Of a DNA stretch of 27,972 nt, positions 1-7,674 are shown one piece after another. Source of the stretch: CAZONU01 sp965370045 (GTDB lineage Bacteria; Planctomycetota; SZUA-567; JAKLDR01). The position numbers and the translations under genes were made by a program. The DNA is taken from positions 1 to 27,972 of the forward strand of contig CBDUSI010000057.1 of NCBI GenBank assembly GCA_965370045.1, written 5' to 3'. Position 1 is the stretch's first letter. Each line of letters begins with the position of its first letter. Under the pieces are notes generated by a model. It had not been told where the DNA came from. It saw only the letters and a program-made list of their open reading frames with translations, and did not search any database.

Positions 1-19
1 GGGGGGGGCAGAAAGCGAG

Positions 20-25
20 TATAAT
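20..25 (+). promoter_or_regulatory. -10 box of the FG-GAP protein gene
   Basis: A TATAAT hexamer lies about 65 bases before the chosen ATG at 90. Its -35 partner would fall at or before the window edge, so only half of the promoter can be read. The window also opens with a run of eight G. Transcription would start near base 32 and give a leader of about 58 bases. Confidence 0.4.
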
Positions 26-89
26 GAAATCGTGCGGCGAACTCCGCCGGATTGGCGGTGTAACCTTAACAGTGGAGAGAATAACAACG

Positions 90-2213
90 ATGCGCAAATC
101 CAATAGGTGCCTGATCACAGCCCTTCTGGCCCTGACCGCCCTGGTGGTCATGACCGGGACGGCCAAGGCACCTATCAACCCGAACTTCACCGTGCTGCAC
201 TTGGTCGAGCAGTCCCAGACAATCCTGGTGCTCAAGCTCAGCAAGGCCGACGCCAAGCGGCGCATACACGCCGAGGTGGTGGAGGTGCTCAAGGGCAAGA
301 AGCCCGCCACGGGCAAGGTGATCATCGATCTGAGCACGGCCAGCCAGAAAGCCTGGGCCGATATGGTCGAGAAGATCGCCGCGACGCGCGGCGACGCCCC
401 CGTGCCCTTCTTCGTCGGCCAGTACGTGGAGGAGGACCAGGTTGCCGAGGGCGAGGACATGGACGAGGCGATCAAGAACGCCCCGAAGATCGCCCGACTG
501 CAGATCGACCGCGTCTGGGTGGAGCTGGACCGCGACAAGAGCGGTGTCTGGAACATGAGCACCGTGGACGCCAAGATGAATGGCGCCTGGGACGGTGGCT
601 CGGACATGCTCATCAAGGCCGTCAGGTACATCAAGCCCCGCCCCGACGACGCCATGATGCCGGTGGAGGTGGGCTGCAAATGGGCGCAGACCAAGAGACT
701 CGGCAAGGCGACCGGCAGGGTCGGCGCGGCGCTGGCGGTGGACCTCGACGGCAAGGGCGTCTTCGCGCTGTTCGTGGCCGCCGAGGGCGGCGACCGGCTG
801 TACCAGTGGGACGCGGACAAGGCGGACTTCGAGGCGGCGCGGCTGGCCTCCAAGTCGCGCCAGGCGGTCTGGGCCGACTTCAACGGCGACGGCCGCGCGG
901 ACCTGGTCTCCTGGGACGGCGCGGCGTTGAGCCTCTGGTTCCAGGGCGCCGACCGGACCTTCACCGCCGAAAAGCTCGCCGTCAAGATCACCGGCGACTG
1001 CCTGGGACTGGCCGTCGTGGACGCCGGAGTCGAGGGCCGGCCGGGCATCCTGGTCAGCACCACCGGGGCCCCCCTGCTGCTCACGCCTGGCAAGGACGGC
1101 GCTTTCAACGCCAAGAAACTGCCCACCGGCTCGGCGTCGCTGGCCAAGCTGGGCCTGGCCAGCGCGTGCCTGGCCGCGGACTTCGACGGCGACGGCCTCT
1201 ATGACGTCCTCCAGCCCTTCGAGAAGGGCGGCCTGCTCTACAAGGGCACCGGCTTCGCCGGCTTCGCCGCCTTCTCCCCGGCGAAGCCGGTGACGGTGTC
1301 CACCGGCAAGGGCCGCGCGGCGACCTGCATCGGCGACTACGACATGGACGGCCTCCTCGACGTGTTCATGACCGGCAAGAGCTCACTCAGCCTGTGGAGC
1401 AACCGCGGCAAGCTCCAGTTCGTCGAGGTCTTCGGGCTCAGCGGCGAGATGTGTTACACCGCGAGGCTCGGCGGGGTCTCGACCCAGACCTGCGACATCA
1501 ACAACGACGGCCTTCAGGACATCGCCATCTTCTACGGCAAGGACGTCCCCGAGCCCCAGCCGGTGCACATCTACTTCAACCGCGGCTACCGCAGCTTCGG
1601 CAAGGCCCTCAGCCTGGTCTGGATGAACCAGGGATTCAAGACCGATACCGAGGATGGCCAGCAGGCCGGGGTGGTGGCCGACCTCAACGGCGACGGCGCG
1701 CAGGACCTGGCGGCGATCCTGTTGGACGGGACGATCATGGTCTACCTCCGCGAGTCCAACAAGGACGACCCGCCGCTGCACGTGCGCGCGGTGCTGCCGG
1801 CCGGCTCGCCGTACTCCGGGCCGGTCACCGTGACCGCCTGGAACACCCGGCGCTGCCTGGGCGCCTGGAACGTGGCCACGGGCTCCACCGGGGCCAGCTT
1901 CGGGCAGGACTCGCCCGGCGAGATCACCCTGAAGTGGACCTTCCCGGGTGGAAAGCAGCAGGCCGCGGTGATCGAACTCGTCGAAGGCCGCGTCACCCTG
2001 GCGCTGGGCAGGGACAACGGCGACGCCAGCTCCACGACCCCGGGGACGGCGCCCGGCAAGGGCATCGAGGTCGCCCCGGAGGACCCGGCCAAGCCCAAGA
2101 AAACGTCTGCTGCCGTCGTGCCCTGGGGCTGGGGCTGGGTCTGCGCGGCCGCGGCGCTGCTGGTGGTAATCGTCCTGGTCCTGCTCTGCAAGAAGCGCGG
2201 CAAGAAGGACTAG
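90..2213 (+). CDS. Exported, membrane-anchored FG-GAP/VCBS repeat protein
   Basis: A 707-residue protein. The ATG at 90 is chosen because a purine-rich GTGGAGAG site precedes it and a signal peptide follows at once (basic start, then a Leu/Ala/Val core to about residue 26). The open frame reaches back to 24, but that extension adds 22 non-signal residues. The centre carries at least five D-x-[DN]-x-D-G-type calcium loops of FG-GAP/VCBS repeats, at bases 876, 1179, 1335, 1494 and 1680 (for example DFNGDGRADL and DLNGDGAQDL). Such repeats usually build a beta-propeller. A Trp-rich hydrophobic helix (about 24 residues) followed by KKRGKKD ends the protein, which suggests a C-terminal membrane anchor with the propeller outside the cytoplasm. 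The N-terminal 170 residues match no family I can name. The ligand is unknown. It is a monocistronic gene, convergent with the next one. Confidence 0.85.
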   Translation: MRKSNRCLITALLALTALVVMTGTAKAPINPNFTVLHLVEQSQTILVLKLSKADAKRRIHAEVVEVLKGKKPATGKVIIDLSTASQKAWADMVEKIAATRGDAPVPFFVGQYVEEDQVAEGEDMDEAIKNAPKIARLQIDRVWVELDRDKSGVWNMSTVDAKMNGAWDGGSDMLIKAVRYIKPRPDDAMMPVEVGCKWAQTKRLGKATGRVGAALAVDLDGKGVFALFVAAEGGDRLYQWDADKADFEAARLASKSRQAVWADFNGDGRADLVSWDGAALSLWFQGADRTFTAEKLAVKITGDCLGLAVVDAGVEGRPGILVSTTGAPLLLTPGKDGAFNAKKLPTGSASLAKLGLASACLAADFDGDGLYDVLQPFEKGGLLYKGTGFAGFAAFSPAKPVTVSTGKGRAATCIGDYDMDGLLDVFMTGKSSLSLWSNRGKLQFVEVFGLSGEMCYTARLGGVSTQTCDINNDGLQDIAIFYGKDVPEPQPVHIYFNRGYRSFGKALSLVWMNQGFKTDTEDGQQAGVVADLNGDGAQDLAAILLDGTIMVYLRESNKDDPPLHVRAVLPAGSPYSGPVTVTAWNTRRCLGAWNVATGSTGASFGQDSPGEITLKWTFPGGKQQAAVIELVEGRVTLALGRDNGDASSTTPGTAPGKGIEVAPEDPAKPKKTSAAVVPWGWGWVCAAAALLVVIVLVLLCKKRGKKD

Positions 2214-2282
2214 GCCGCTTCGCAACATATGAGGATACGCCCGCCGGAGGGCGGGGTCAAGGGGGAAGGCTGGAGTGTGGGG

Positions 2283-3368
2283 CTATTGTTCCTCGTCCAG
2301 TGGAAGAGCTTTCAGCAGTTCTTCCCGTTTGCCGGCTTCAAGAAGGAGATAAGCCGCGTTCCGAACTGAGCGGTCCTCCATCCCGAACTCTTCCTTCACT
2401 TTGTTGAGGGCGGTTTCCCATTCGCTCCGATTCGTGGGCGAATGCGGGTCATCAACGAAGCAAACGTTGAGCAACCAGGCAGGAACCTTGGCCTTTTCCA
2501 CGAAGAAGTACAGGTGCGCGAGACGATTGGCCGATTGATACAGCGGCCCCGTCCAGTCAGCGCCCGCCGATACGCCGAGCCAGTTCTTGGTTTCTTGGAG
2601 CGCCGCGTGTATCTTTTGGCGCGAGCGCGGTGACGTGGCCTTCATTCCGCCGCCGTAGATTTCGCCGGGGTAGCTTTTGGCTTCCACCAGGAGAACGCCG
2701 TTCGGAGAGTCGGATTGTGAAGTCTCGACCACCGCAAGGGCATCCCAACAGGGTCCGCCCTTCGGCCAGAACTCCCGAAGCTCTCTCGCAAGCCCTTCCT
2801 GACCGACCCTGCGCAGGAACGCGGCATCCTGATACTCCGCGAATCCGTCCTCCGTGACCGGCGAAACCCAACGCAGCGTCGGACGCAACTCGGCGAGTGT
2901 CGGGAGTTCCTGCCGGACTTTCTCGTTCAGCCGGTCCCGCTGGCAATTGACCCATATCTGGATTTGCAGTTGGCTTCCCGCATATGCCCCTCCGAGTTTG
3001 TCAGTCCTTGCTCTGCCCTGCCGGCCGCTTGCCACCTTCGCACGGACCGCCTCAAGCAGGGCTCTTATGTACCCCATAGTTTGCTCATCAGGCGCGTGCC
3101 CGAAGTGACGGAAGCGGCGTTGTTCGAAGAACAGGCACGTGCGGAGTTCGGCCAATGAGTCGGGGAGTTTCCCCGCGTCGCGGTACGTCGCACACGCGCA
3201 GTTGGCAATCTCGGCGCACTGGTCAGAGCGGTCCCATTGCCGGTATCCGTCGAAGGTAAGCGCGAATCTCTCGATGATGCTCCATTCGCTGTTGGCGGAC
3301 GGGACCATGTCTGCCGTGAGGTCGTTGTCATGTACGGATTCTCTGCGTCCCAGGGCCATAACACCCAT
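2283..3368 (-). CDS. Lone PD-(D/E)XK nuclease-like protein
   Basis: A 361-residue cytoplasmic protein with no signal peptide. The sequence GPCWDALAVV (D209) followed twenty residues later by LLVEAKSY (E229, K231) has the layout of a PD-(D/E)XK endonuclease core: D, then a strand with E-x-K. The N-terminal half has no recognisable domain. The C-terminal part is rich in aromatic residues (for example AHLYFFVEKAKVPAWLL). The ATG at 3368 sits 3 bases after a GGAGG run; a second ATG nine bases downstream is an alternative start. Codon use is visibly less GC-rich than in the two flanking genes, which suggests acquisition. No methyltransferase or helicase partner lies beside it; the restriction-modification operon is about 3 kb away. 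It could be a stand-alone defence nuclease or a housekeeping nuclease. The family is not identified. Confidence 0.75.
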   Translation of the reverse strand: MGVMALGRRESVHDNDLTADMVPSANSEWSIIERFALTFDGYRQWDRSDQCAEIANCACATYRDAGKLPDSLAELRTCLFFEQRRFRHFGHAPDEQTMGYIRALLEAVRAKVASGRQGRARTDKLGGAYAGSQLQIQIWVNCQRDRLNEKVRQELPTLAELRPTLRWVSPVTEDGFAEYQDAAFLRRVGQEGLARELREFWPKGGPCWDALAVVETSQSDSPNGVLLVEAKSYPGEIYGGGMKATSPRSRQKIHAALQETKNWLGVSAGADWTGPLYQSANRLAHLYFFVEKAKVPAWLLNVCFVDDPHSPTNRSEWETALNKVKEEFGMEDRSVRNAAYLLLEAGKREELLKALPLDEEQ

Positions 3369-3437
3369 TTCCCTCCACGAGAAAGCGCCCGGTAAGTCCG
3401 CACTTTCCGGCCCCGAGGCGCCCTGGCCGGGCAGCGC

Positions 3438-6056
3438 TCAGGGCAGCGGGCAGATCCCGGTGGCCTTGTAGTCCAGCCGGACCTTGATCACGCACCGGTT
3501 ATTGGTGTCGGCGATGTAGACCGCGGAGTCGGAGACCGCGACGTTCGCGCCCCAGTTCATGGGCACGCCCTTCAGTGGCCGCTTGCTGCCCGGTCCGCCG
3601 TTGTCCACGTTGCCGTAGCGCCCGAAGGCCGCCATCAAGTTGCCCGCGCCGTCCACCACCTCGACCCGGCGCACCGGCGCGTTGGGGATGAACAGCCGCC
3701 CGTAGCGGTCGAGGCCGAAGCGCCCGGCGAAGCAGAAGCACCAGTGCCCGCCCTTGCCGTAGACCGGCGACGCGTAGGGGCGGATCCAGACGGAGTCCTC
3801 GACCACGTGGCCCTTCCGGCAGAGCACCCGCTTGCTCCCGGCCGGGGCGGGTTTCTCTTTATCGCTGTGGTAAATGGCCCCGCCGGTGGGCGGGAACTTG
3901 ACGATGCTGCCGAAGAGCCCGCGGATGCCCAGGTACCCGCGCTCGGTCTCCAGGACCTTCACGAAGCCGGGCGGCGCCGGCGGGCTCTTGGCGGGAAGGA
4001 CGTCGTCCATGACGTAGATGTTGCCGTAGCGGTCCACCCGCGCGCTGCAGGCGGTGTTGGTCAACGCCCTGATCAGGCAGGCCTTCTTGATCTTGCCGTC
4101 CGGACCGACGACGCTCAGGCGCCCGCGGGCCTCCTTGGTGCGCGTGCTGCCCCAGAAGTGCTGCACGTACATGTCGCCGTTGGGCGCCACGTCGAACCCG
4201 CTCACGCCTTCGCGGTCCCGGAACCCCCAGTGCTTGCCCTTGGGGTCGGGCATGTCCGGAAGCTGCTCGCTCTTCTCGGCCCCGCCCTCGAATCTGGCGG
4301 GCTTGCCCTCGGAGGTCCAGCGCTTCATGTAGCAGCCGCGCACGTGAAGGCTCTCGTAGCCGTAGAGGTAGCCGTCGTAGCCCACGCGCAGGTCGGCGGC
4401 GTTCACCTTGCCGAAGCTCAGGGGCTTGCCGGTCTTGCCGTCGAAGGCGAACCACTTGGGCCGCTTGAAGGCGCTGTGGAAGGCGCTTACGTAAACGCGC
4501 TCGGTGGCCGGGTCGACCGCCACGTGCTCCACGCTGGCCGGCATCCCGGGGTACTTGCCGGCGAAGGCCACGTGCTCGGGCGCGCCGAGCGCGCCCGCCG
4601 GGTCCTTGTCAACGATGCGCCAGAGCCCGTTGCCGCTCCCGCCCCGACTGCCCGAGACGCCGTCGCTGAAGTAGAGGATGGGCTGCTCGGCCTCCCAGTC
4701 CAGGGCCAGGGTCGTGGGCGGGCGCCCGCGGCGAGTCGTCTTGTATTCGCCGAGGAGCTTGGGCTGCTTCCAGCTCTTGAGCTTGGCGAGGGCCTTGAAG
4801 CGCCACATCCGGCGGCCCTTCTTCTCGAAGTACTCGCCGGTCAGCACGTAGATGGTGCCCCGCTTGCGGTCGACGGCCAGGAACCGCGGGGAGCTGACCT
4901 TCGCCGCCCCGAGGAACTTGCCCGCCGGCGAGAAGACCGCGATGCGGTCGTTGCCGGAGTCCGAGACCAGGACGTTGCCCTTGCCGTCGGTGGCCACGCC
5001 GGTGGGCCAGCGCAGGTGGGTCTCGTCGTTCCCGGCCGCCTTGGGGTCGCCGATGAAGGGCTGGGCCGCGTCGTCGGTGCCGAGCTTGTAGCGGTAGACC
5101 GCGTGCCGGCCCTTCTTCTCGTCGTTGCCCTTGCCCGGCTTGGTCAGGCCGGCGATATAGGCCCACTTGCCGTCGGCGGAGACGGCGATCTGGGTGTTGC
5201 CCGAGCCGAAGGCGGTCTTCTTGGGCTTGTCCTTGATGACGATGCCGTTGACGTCGAAAGGCTCCGGCGTGGCCCCGTCGGCGGTGCGCAGGCGCAGGAG
5301 CCGCCAGGAGCGGTACTGGTGAGTGAGCAGCAGCTCGCCGCCGGGGGTCGCGGCCATTACTTGTTGTTGCGGTCGGCCGCAGAGTCCCGGATAGGGAATG
5401 CGGTTCGGCCCGTGGTAGACTTTGGGAACCCACCGTCCATCGGGACGCTTGGTGGGGTTGATGCCCTTGATCCGGTCGTAAGCCAGGTCTCCGGGATAGG
5501 GCATCACCGTGCGCAGGTACTTCATGTCGCGTGAGTAGACAGTGATGTCCAGGCTGGGCTTCCAGCGCTCCACCCAGACGCCGCCGGCGTTCATCACGAA
5601 GAGCTCGCCCTTCGCCCCCACCGCCAGGCCCAGGACGCTGCTGAAGGCCAACGGCTCGTAGCCGATGATCCGCTCGAACCTCGGGATCATCCCGGCACGG
5701 ACCCGGACGCTGTACTTGCCGGCGGGGACCGGCTTGCCGCAGTCGTCCGTGCGGTCCCAGTAGAGCGTCTGGGCGAGGCCGCCCGCCTTGAAGGGCTTCG
5801 GAGCCTTGGGGCCCAGCAGGCCGCCGCCCAGGTGCTTCACGACGACGCCCTTCCCGTTCACGATGCCCACGGCCACGTCCACGGGAGCGGAGAGCTCGAA
5901 GGTGATCTTGACCCGCTTGCCCTCGGCGACCGCCTTGGGCTGGGCCGAGAAGGTGATCTTTGCCCCGGCCGGCTTCTCGCCCGCGCCACTGACGCCGGCA
6001 GCCACCGCCAACACGGCCGCCAGCAACCCGGACTGCCAACAAGACGATCTGCGCAT
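3438..6056 (-). CDS. Exported NHL-repeat beta-propeller protein with FlgD-like Ig domain
   Basis: An 872-residue protein that starts with a clear signal peptide (MRRSSCWQSGLLAAVLAVAA, cleaved near residue 25). Residues about 35-121 look like a FlgD-type Ig fold, ending in the typical YWDRTDDCGKPVPAGKYSVR pattern. The rest has NHL/SMP-30-like propeller blades, clearest in GVATDGKGNVLVSDSGNDRI and, near the C-terminus, VYIADTNNRCVIKV. The ATG at 6056 follows a strong GGAGGGGGAGA site. NHL propellers bind proteins, RNA or small ligands; catalytic residues are not evident, so a binding or structural role in the periplasm or outside the cell is inferred. An imperfect inverted repeat (CCGGCC/GGCCGG) just past the stop has no T-run. 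Two long plus-strand frames opposite it are codon shadows. Confidence 0.85.
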   Translation of the reverse strand: MRRSSCWQSGLLAAVLAVAAGVSGAGEKPAGAKITFSAQPKAVAEGKRVKITFELSAPVDVAVGIVNGKGVVVKHLGGGLLGPKAPKPFKAGGLAQTLYWDRTDDCGKPVPAGKYSVRVRAGMIPRFERIIGYEPLAFSSVLGLAVGAKGELFVMNAGGVWVERWKPSLDITVYSRDMKYLRTVMPYPGDLAYDRIKGINPTKRPDGRWVPKVYHGPNRIPYPGLCGRPQQQVMAATPGGELLLTHQYRSWRLLRLRTADGATPEPFDVNGIVIKDKPKKTAFGSGNTQIAVSADGKWAYIAGLTKPGKGNDEKKGRHAVYRYKLGTDDAAQPFIGDPKAAGNDETHLRWPTGVATDGKGNVLVSDSGNDRIAVFSPAGKFLGAAKVSSPRFLAVDRKRGTIYVLTGEYFEKKGRRMWRFKALAKLKSWKQPKLLGEYKTTRRGRPPTTLALDWEAEQPILYFSDGVSGSRGGSGNGLWRIVDKDPAGALGAPEHVAFAGKYPGMPASVEHVAVDPATERVYVSAFHSAFKRPKWFAFDGKTGKPLSFGKVNAADLRVGYDGYLYGYESLHVRGCYMKRWTSEGKPARFEGGAEKSEQLPDMPDPKGKHWGFRDREGVSGFDVAPNGDMYVQHFWGSTRTKEARGRLSVVGPDGKIKKACLIRALTNTACSARVDRYGNIYVMDDVLPAKSPPAPPGFVKVLETERGYLGIRGLFGSIVKFPPTGGAIYHSDKEKPAPAGSKRVLCRKGHVVEDSVWIRPYASPVYGKGGHWCFCFAGRFGLDRYGRLFIPNAPVRRVEVVDGAGNLMAAFGRYGNVDNGGPGSKRPLKGVPMNWGANVAVSDSAVYIADTNNRCVIKVRLDYKATGICPLP

Positions 6057-6191
6057 CGCGTCTCCCCCTCCCGGACCCGCCGGCTTACTTTATCTTCTTC
6101 CGACCTATTCCGCTCGTGATTCTCTCCATCCTGGGTCCGCGTTCAAGGTGGTTCCGGTGTTCGCCGCACACACGGGGACAGGAGAAGGTTC
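6057..6191. other. Intergenic gap between NHL gene and IS remnant
   Basis: This stretch holds the ribosome-binding site of the minus-strand NHL gene (GGAGGGGGAGA, about 6062-6072). No convincing promoter was found: TTGAAC at about 6141-6147 has only a poor -10 partner. I see no left inverted repeat for the IS256-type fragment that follows. Confidence 0.4.
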
Positions 6192-6303
6192 TTGAACGGG
6201 AGGGTTCAGGGGATTCTTAACGAGCTGAAGAACCGTGGCGTGCGCGACATGCTGATCTGCTGCGTGGACGGGGTGACCGGATTTCCTGACGCCATTGGCG
6301 TGA
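6192..6303 (+). pseudogene. IS256-family (Mutator-type) transposase fragment
   Basis: About 35 codons encode ILNELKNRGVRDMLICCVDG followed by GFPDAIGV. This closely resembles the conserved LTELKNRGV-D-ILIACVDGLKGFPEAI block around the second catalytic aspartate (VDG) of IS256-family DDE transposases, which are about 400 residues long. Neither the N-terminal part nor the region with the final catalytic Glu is present. The frame continues into unrelated sequence, so this is a deletion remnant and not a gene. It directly abuts the 3' end of the restriction-modification operon, so mobile-element activity probably helped shape this boundary. Confidence 0.75.
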
Positions 6304-6306
6304 AAC

Positions 6307-6741
6307 TCAGGACCGACCGTTTACACAGTTTACCTGACAGAACCAAGAAGAAAGGCGCTTTCGCAATCGCACCTCATTGCCAACCTGACACTCCCAAATG
6401 ACCATTACGGACCATCCGTCGGCCCGGAGCCTCTTTTGGGAACGCGCATCCCGCCTCTTGTTTCTGGCGATTTTTTCAACCCAATATGCCGTGTTGCTCT
6501 TGGGGGTTCTGTCACCGCGTTTGCAGGCATGTCCGTGCCAAAAACAGCCATGAACAAAGATGATCTTCTTCCGTGACGCAAAAACCAAGTCGGGCTTCCC
6601 TGGCAGGTCATCGCGGTGCAGGCGGAACCGATACCCCATTCTGTGAACAAGGCTTCTAACAGATATTTCGGGCACAGTGTCTTTGGATTTGACACGGCTC
6701 ATAATTACGCTGCGTTTTCTCGCAGAAAACGTATCGACCAC
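6307..6741 (-). CDS. vsr: Very short patch repair (Vsr) endonuclease
   Basis: A 144-residue Vsr endonuclease. Vsr nicks 5' of the T in T:G mismatches made by deamination of 5-methylcytosine, which starts short-patch repair that restores the methylase site. All key positions match the E. coli enzyme almost number for number: catalytic D51 in LPGKPDLVF, H69 in HGCFWHGHAC, and zinc ligands C66, H71, C73 and C118 (IWEC). The start is GTG at 6741, directly adjacent to the TAG of the upstream gene; this N-terminus aligns with E. coli Vsr through ARKRSVIMSRVKSKDT. It is the last gene of a three-gene operon with the methyltransferase. The final dozen residues (FCQVNCVNGRS) are read from what looks like an IS256 terminus, so the native C-terminus was probably replaced. 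The fold core is complete, so the protein is probably active. Confidence 0.95.
   Translation of the reverse strand: MVDTFSARKRSVIMSRVKSKDTVPEISVRSLVHRMGYRFRLHRDDLPGKPDLVFASRKKIIFVHGCFWHGHACKRGDRTPKSNTAYWVEKIARNKRRDARSQKRLRADGWSVMVIWECQVGNEVRLRKRLSSWFCQVNCVNGRS
6320..6340. mobile_element. Probable terminal inverted repeat of the IS256-type remnant
   Basis: The sequence TTTACACAGTTTACCTGACA resembles IS256-family ends, which commonly carry a TTTACACAG-type core followed by a GACA-containing motif. It lies only about 20 bases beyond the transposase fragment, consistent with a large internal deletion that kept the right end. No matching left end was found by eye. It overlaps the last codons of vsr. 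Confidence 0.45.
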
Positions 6742-7674
6742 CTATTTGCTGACCTCAATCTTCAAGCTGGGGTCCGTTTCGCACTCGTCAACAATGGCGT
6801 TGTACTGTTTGACCAACTCTTCGGCAGTGGCGCGCCTTCCTTCCCTGCCGAACTTCCCGATTTCATAAAGGTTGCCAGCAAGAAACTGCTCCGCTTCAAA
6901 AATGTCAATCCGACCATCACATCCTTCGCGCTCGGTCAACCCATCAGCGACCAAGGCGCCCTTTTGAAGAGTGATCAGGATTGGCTTCAAACCGGCCTCT
7001 ATATTTCGGACACACTTGCGAATTACGGCTTCACCCGGCGACGTGGTGATATGGATCGCCACATCTTCGATAAGATAATCCGCGTCGCGTCCGGATGATT
7101 CATCTGCGACCGATGCTCCATGGTGCTCAACCTCCGGGCCCATTAACAGAACAAGTTTCGCGCCGACAAGGTGCTGGAGAACGGTTCCAGCAAAAGTCGC
7201 CCCCGGGGATTCTGCTTGTCGCTTTTGGACCTGTTCGAGAACATCACGGAACGCCGCTCGCATTGATTTTGAAGCGTCAAAACGGAACTTGAGCGGCTTC
7301 GCGGCAAAATAATCCCGAACACGATCAACCCACCACGCCTCAACACCTGCAAGATCAATCTCACCACCCGCATTCTGATCGTTCAGGAAATCGGCGTACT
7401 TCCGCATATTTCCAACGCTACCGCGACTGGTTCGACCGCCTTCTTCAGCAAGAACACGCTGAATACCGTGGCCCGAAAGAACATTCTGAACTGCGGCCTT
7501 CCCCAGCCCAAGAACCTGCCCGCCTCCTTCGGTGAGAAGTTCGTCCGGATTGAGCGGCAAGCCTTTATCTACAGCATGACGGGTCACCACAAGAGCAACG
7601 CACAAAGCCCCTTTGCCACCAAAGCGGCATCCTTCTGCAAAAGCCGCGAGTTGAGAATTCAGGTCGCCGGTCAT
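6742..7674 (-). CDS. DUF4928-like protein, putative type II restriction endonuclease
   Basis: A 310-residue cytoplasmic protein encoded between a cytosine methyltransferase and Vsr. Its ATG at 7674 overlaps the methyltransferase stop (ATGA), so the two are translationally coupled. From memory the C-terminal half resembles the DUF4928 family, which recurs beside C5 methyltransferases: FAGTVLQHLVGAKL, then GRDADYLIEDVAIHITTSPG (residues 195-214), then GRIDIFEAEQFLAGNLYE. The segment D197/D199 to E203/D204 followed by the IHIT strand could be a PD-(D/E)XK-like nuclease centre, although a canonical E-x-K is not seen. Position, coupling and family memory point to the cognate restriction enzyme. 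The recognition site cannot be read from sequence. The GC content is visibly lower than in flanking chromosomal genes. Confidence 0.75.
   Translation of the reverse strand: MTGDLNSQLAAFAEGCRFGGKGALCVALVVTRHAVDKGLPLNPDELLTEGGGQVLGLGKAAVQNVLSGHGIQRVLAEEGGRTSRGSVGNMRKYADFLNDQNAGGEIDLAGVEAWWVDRVRDYFAAKPLKFRFDASKSMRAAFRDVLEQVQKRQAESPGATFAGTVLQHLVGAKLVLLMGPEVEHHGASVADESSGRDADYLIEDVAIHITTSPGEAVIRKCVRNIEAGLKPILITLQKGALVADGLTEREGCDGRIDIFEAEQFLAGNLYEIGKFGREGRRATAEELVKQYNAIVDECETDPSLKIEVSK

Noticed and set aside
1..8. Run of eight G at the window start
   Set aside because: Could be a sequence or contig-edge artefact; nothing functional can be inferred.
2240..2255. Hairpin CCCGCC/GGCGGG after the FG-GAP gene
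   Set aside because: Short stem without a T-run; not enough to call a terminator.
3744..5534. Long plus-strand open frame (596 codons) opposite the NHL gene
   Set aside because: It is rich in Ala/Val/Gly/Leu, has no domain or signal, and mirrors the codon pattern of the real minus-strand gene; a typical high-GC shadow.
6616..7098. Plus-strand frame of 160 codons opposite the DUF4928-like gene
   Set aside because: No motif or ribosome site, and it crosses the vsr/DUF4928 junction of a coupled operon.
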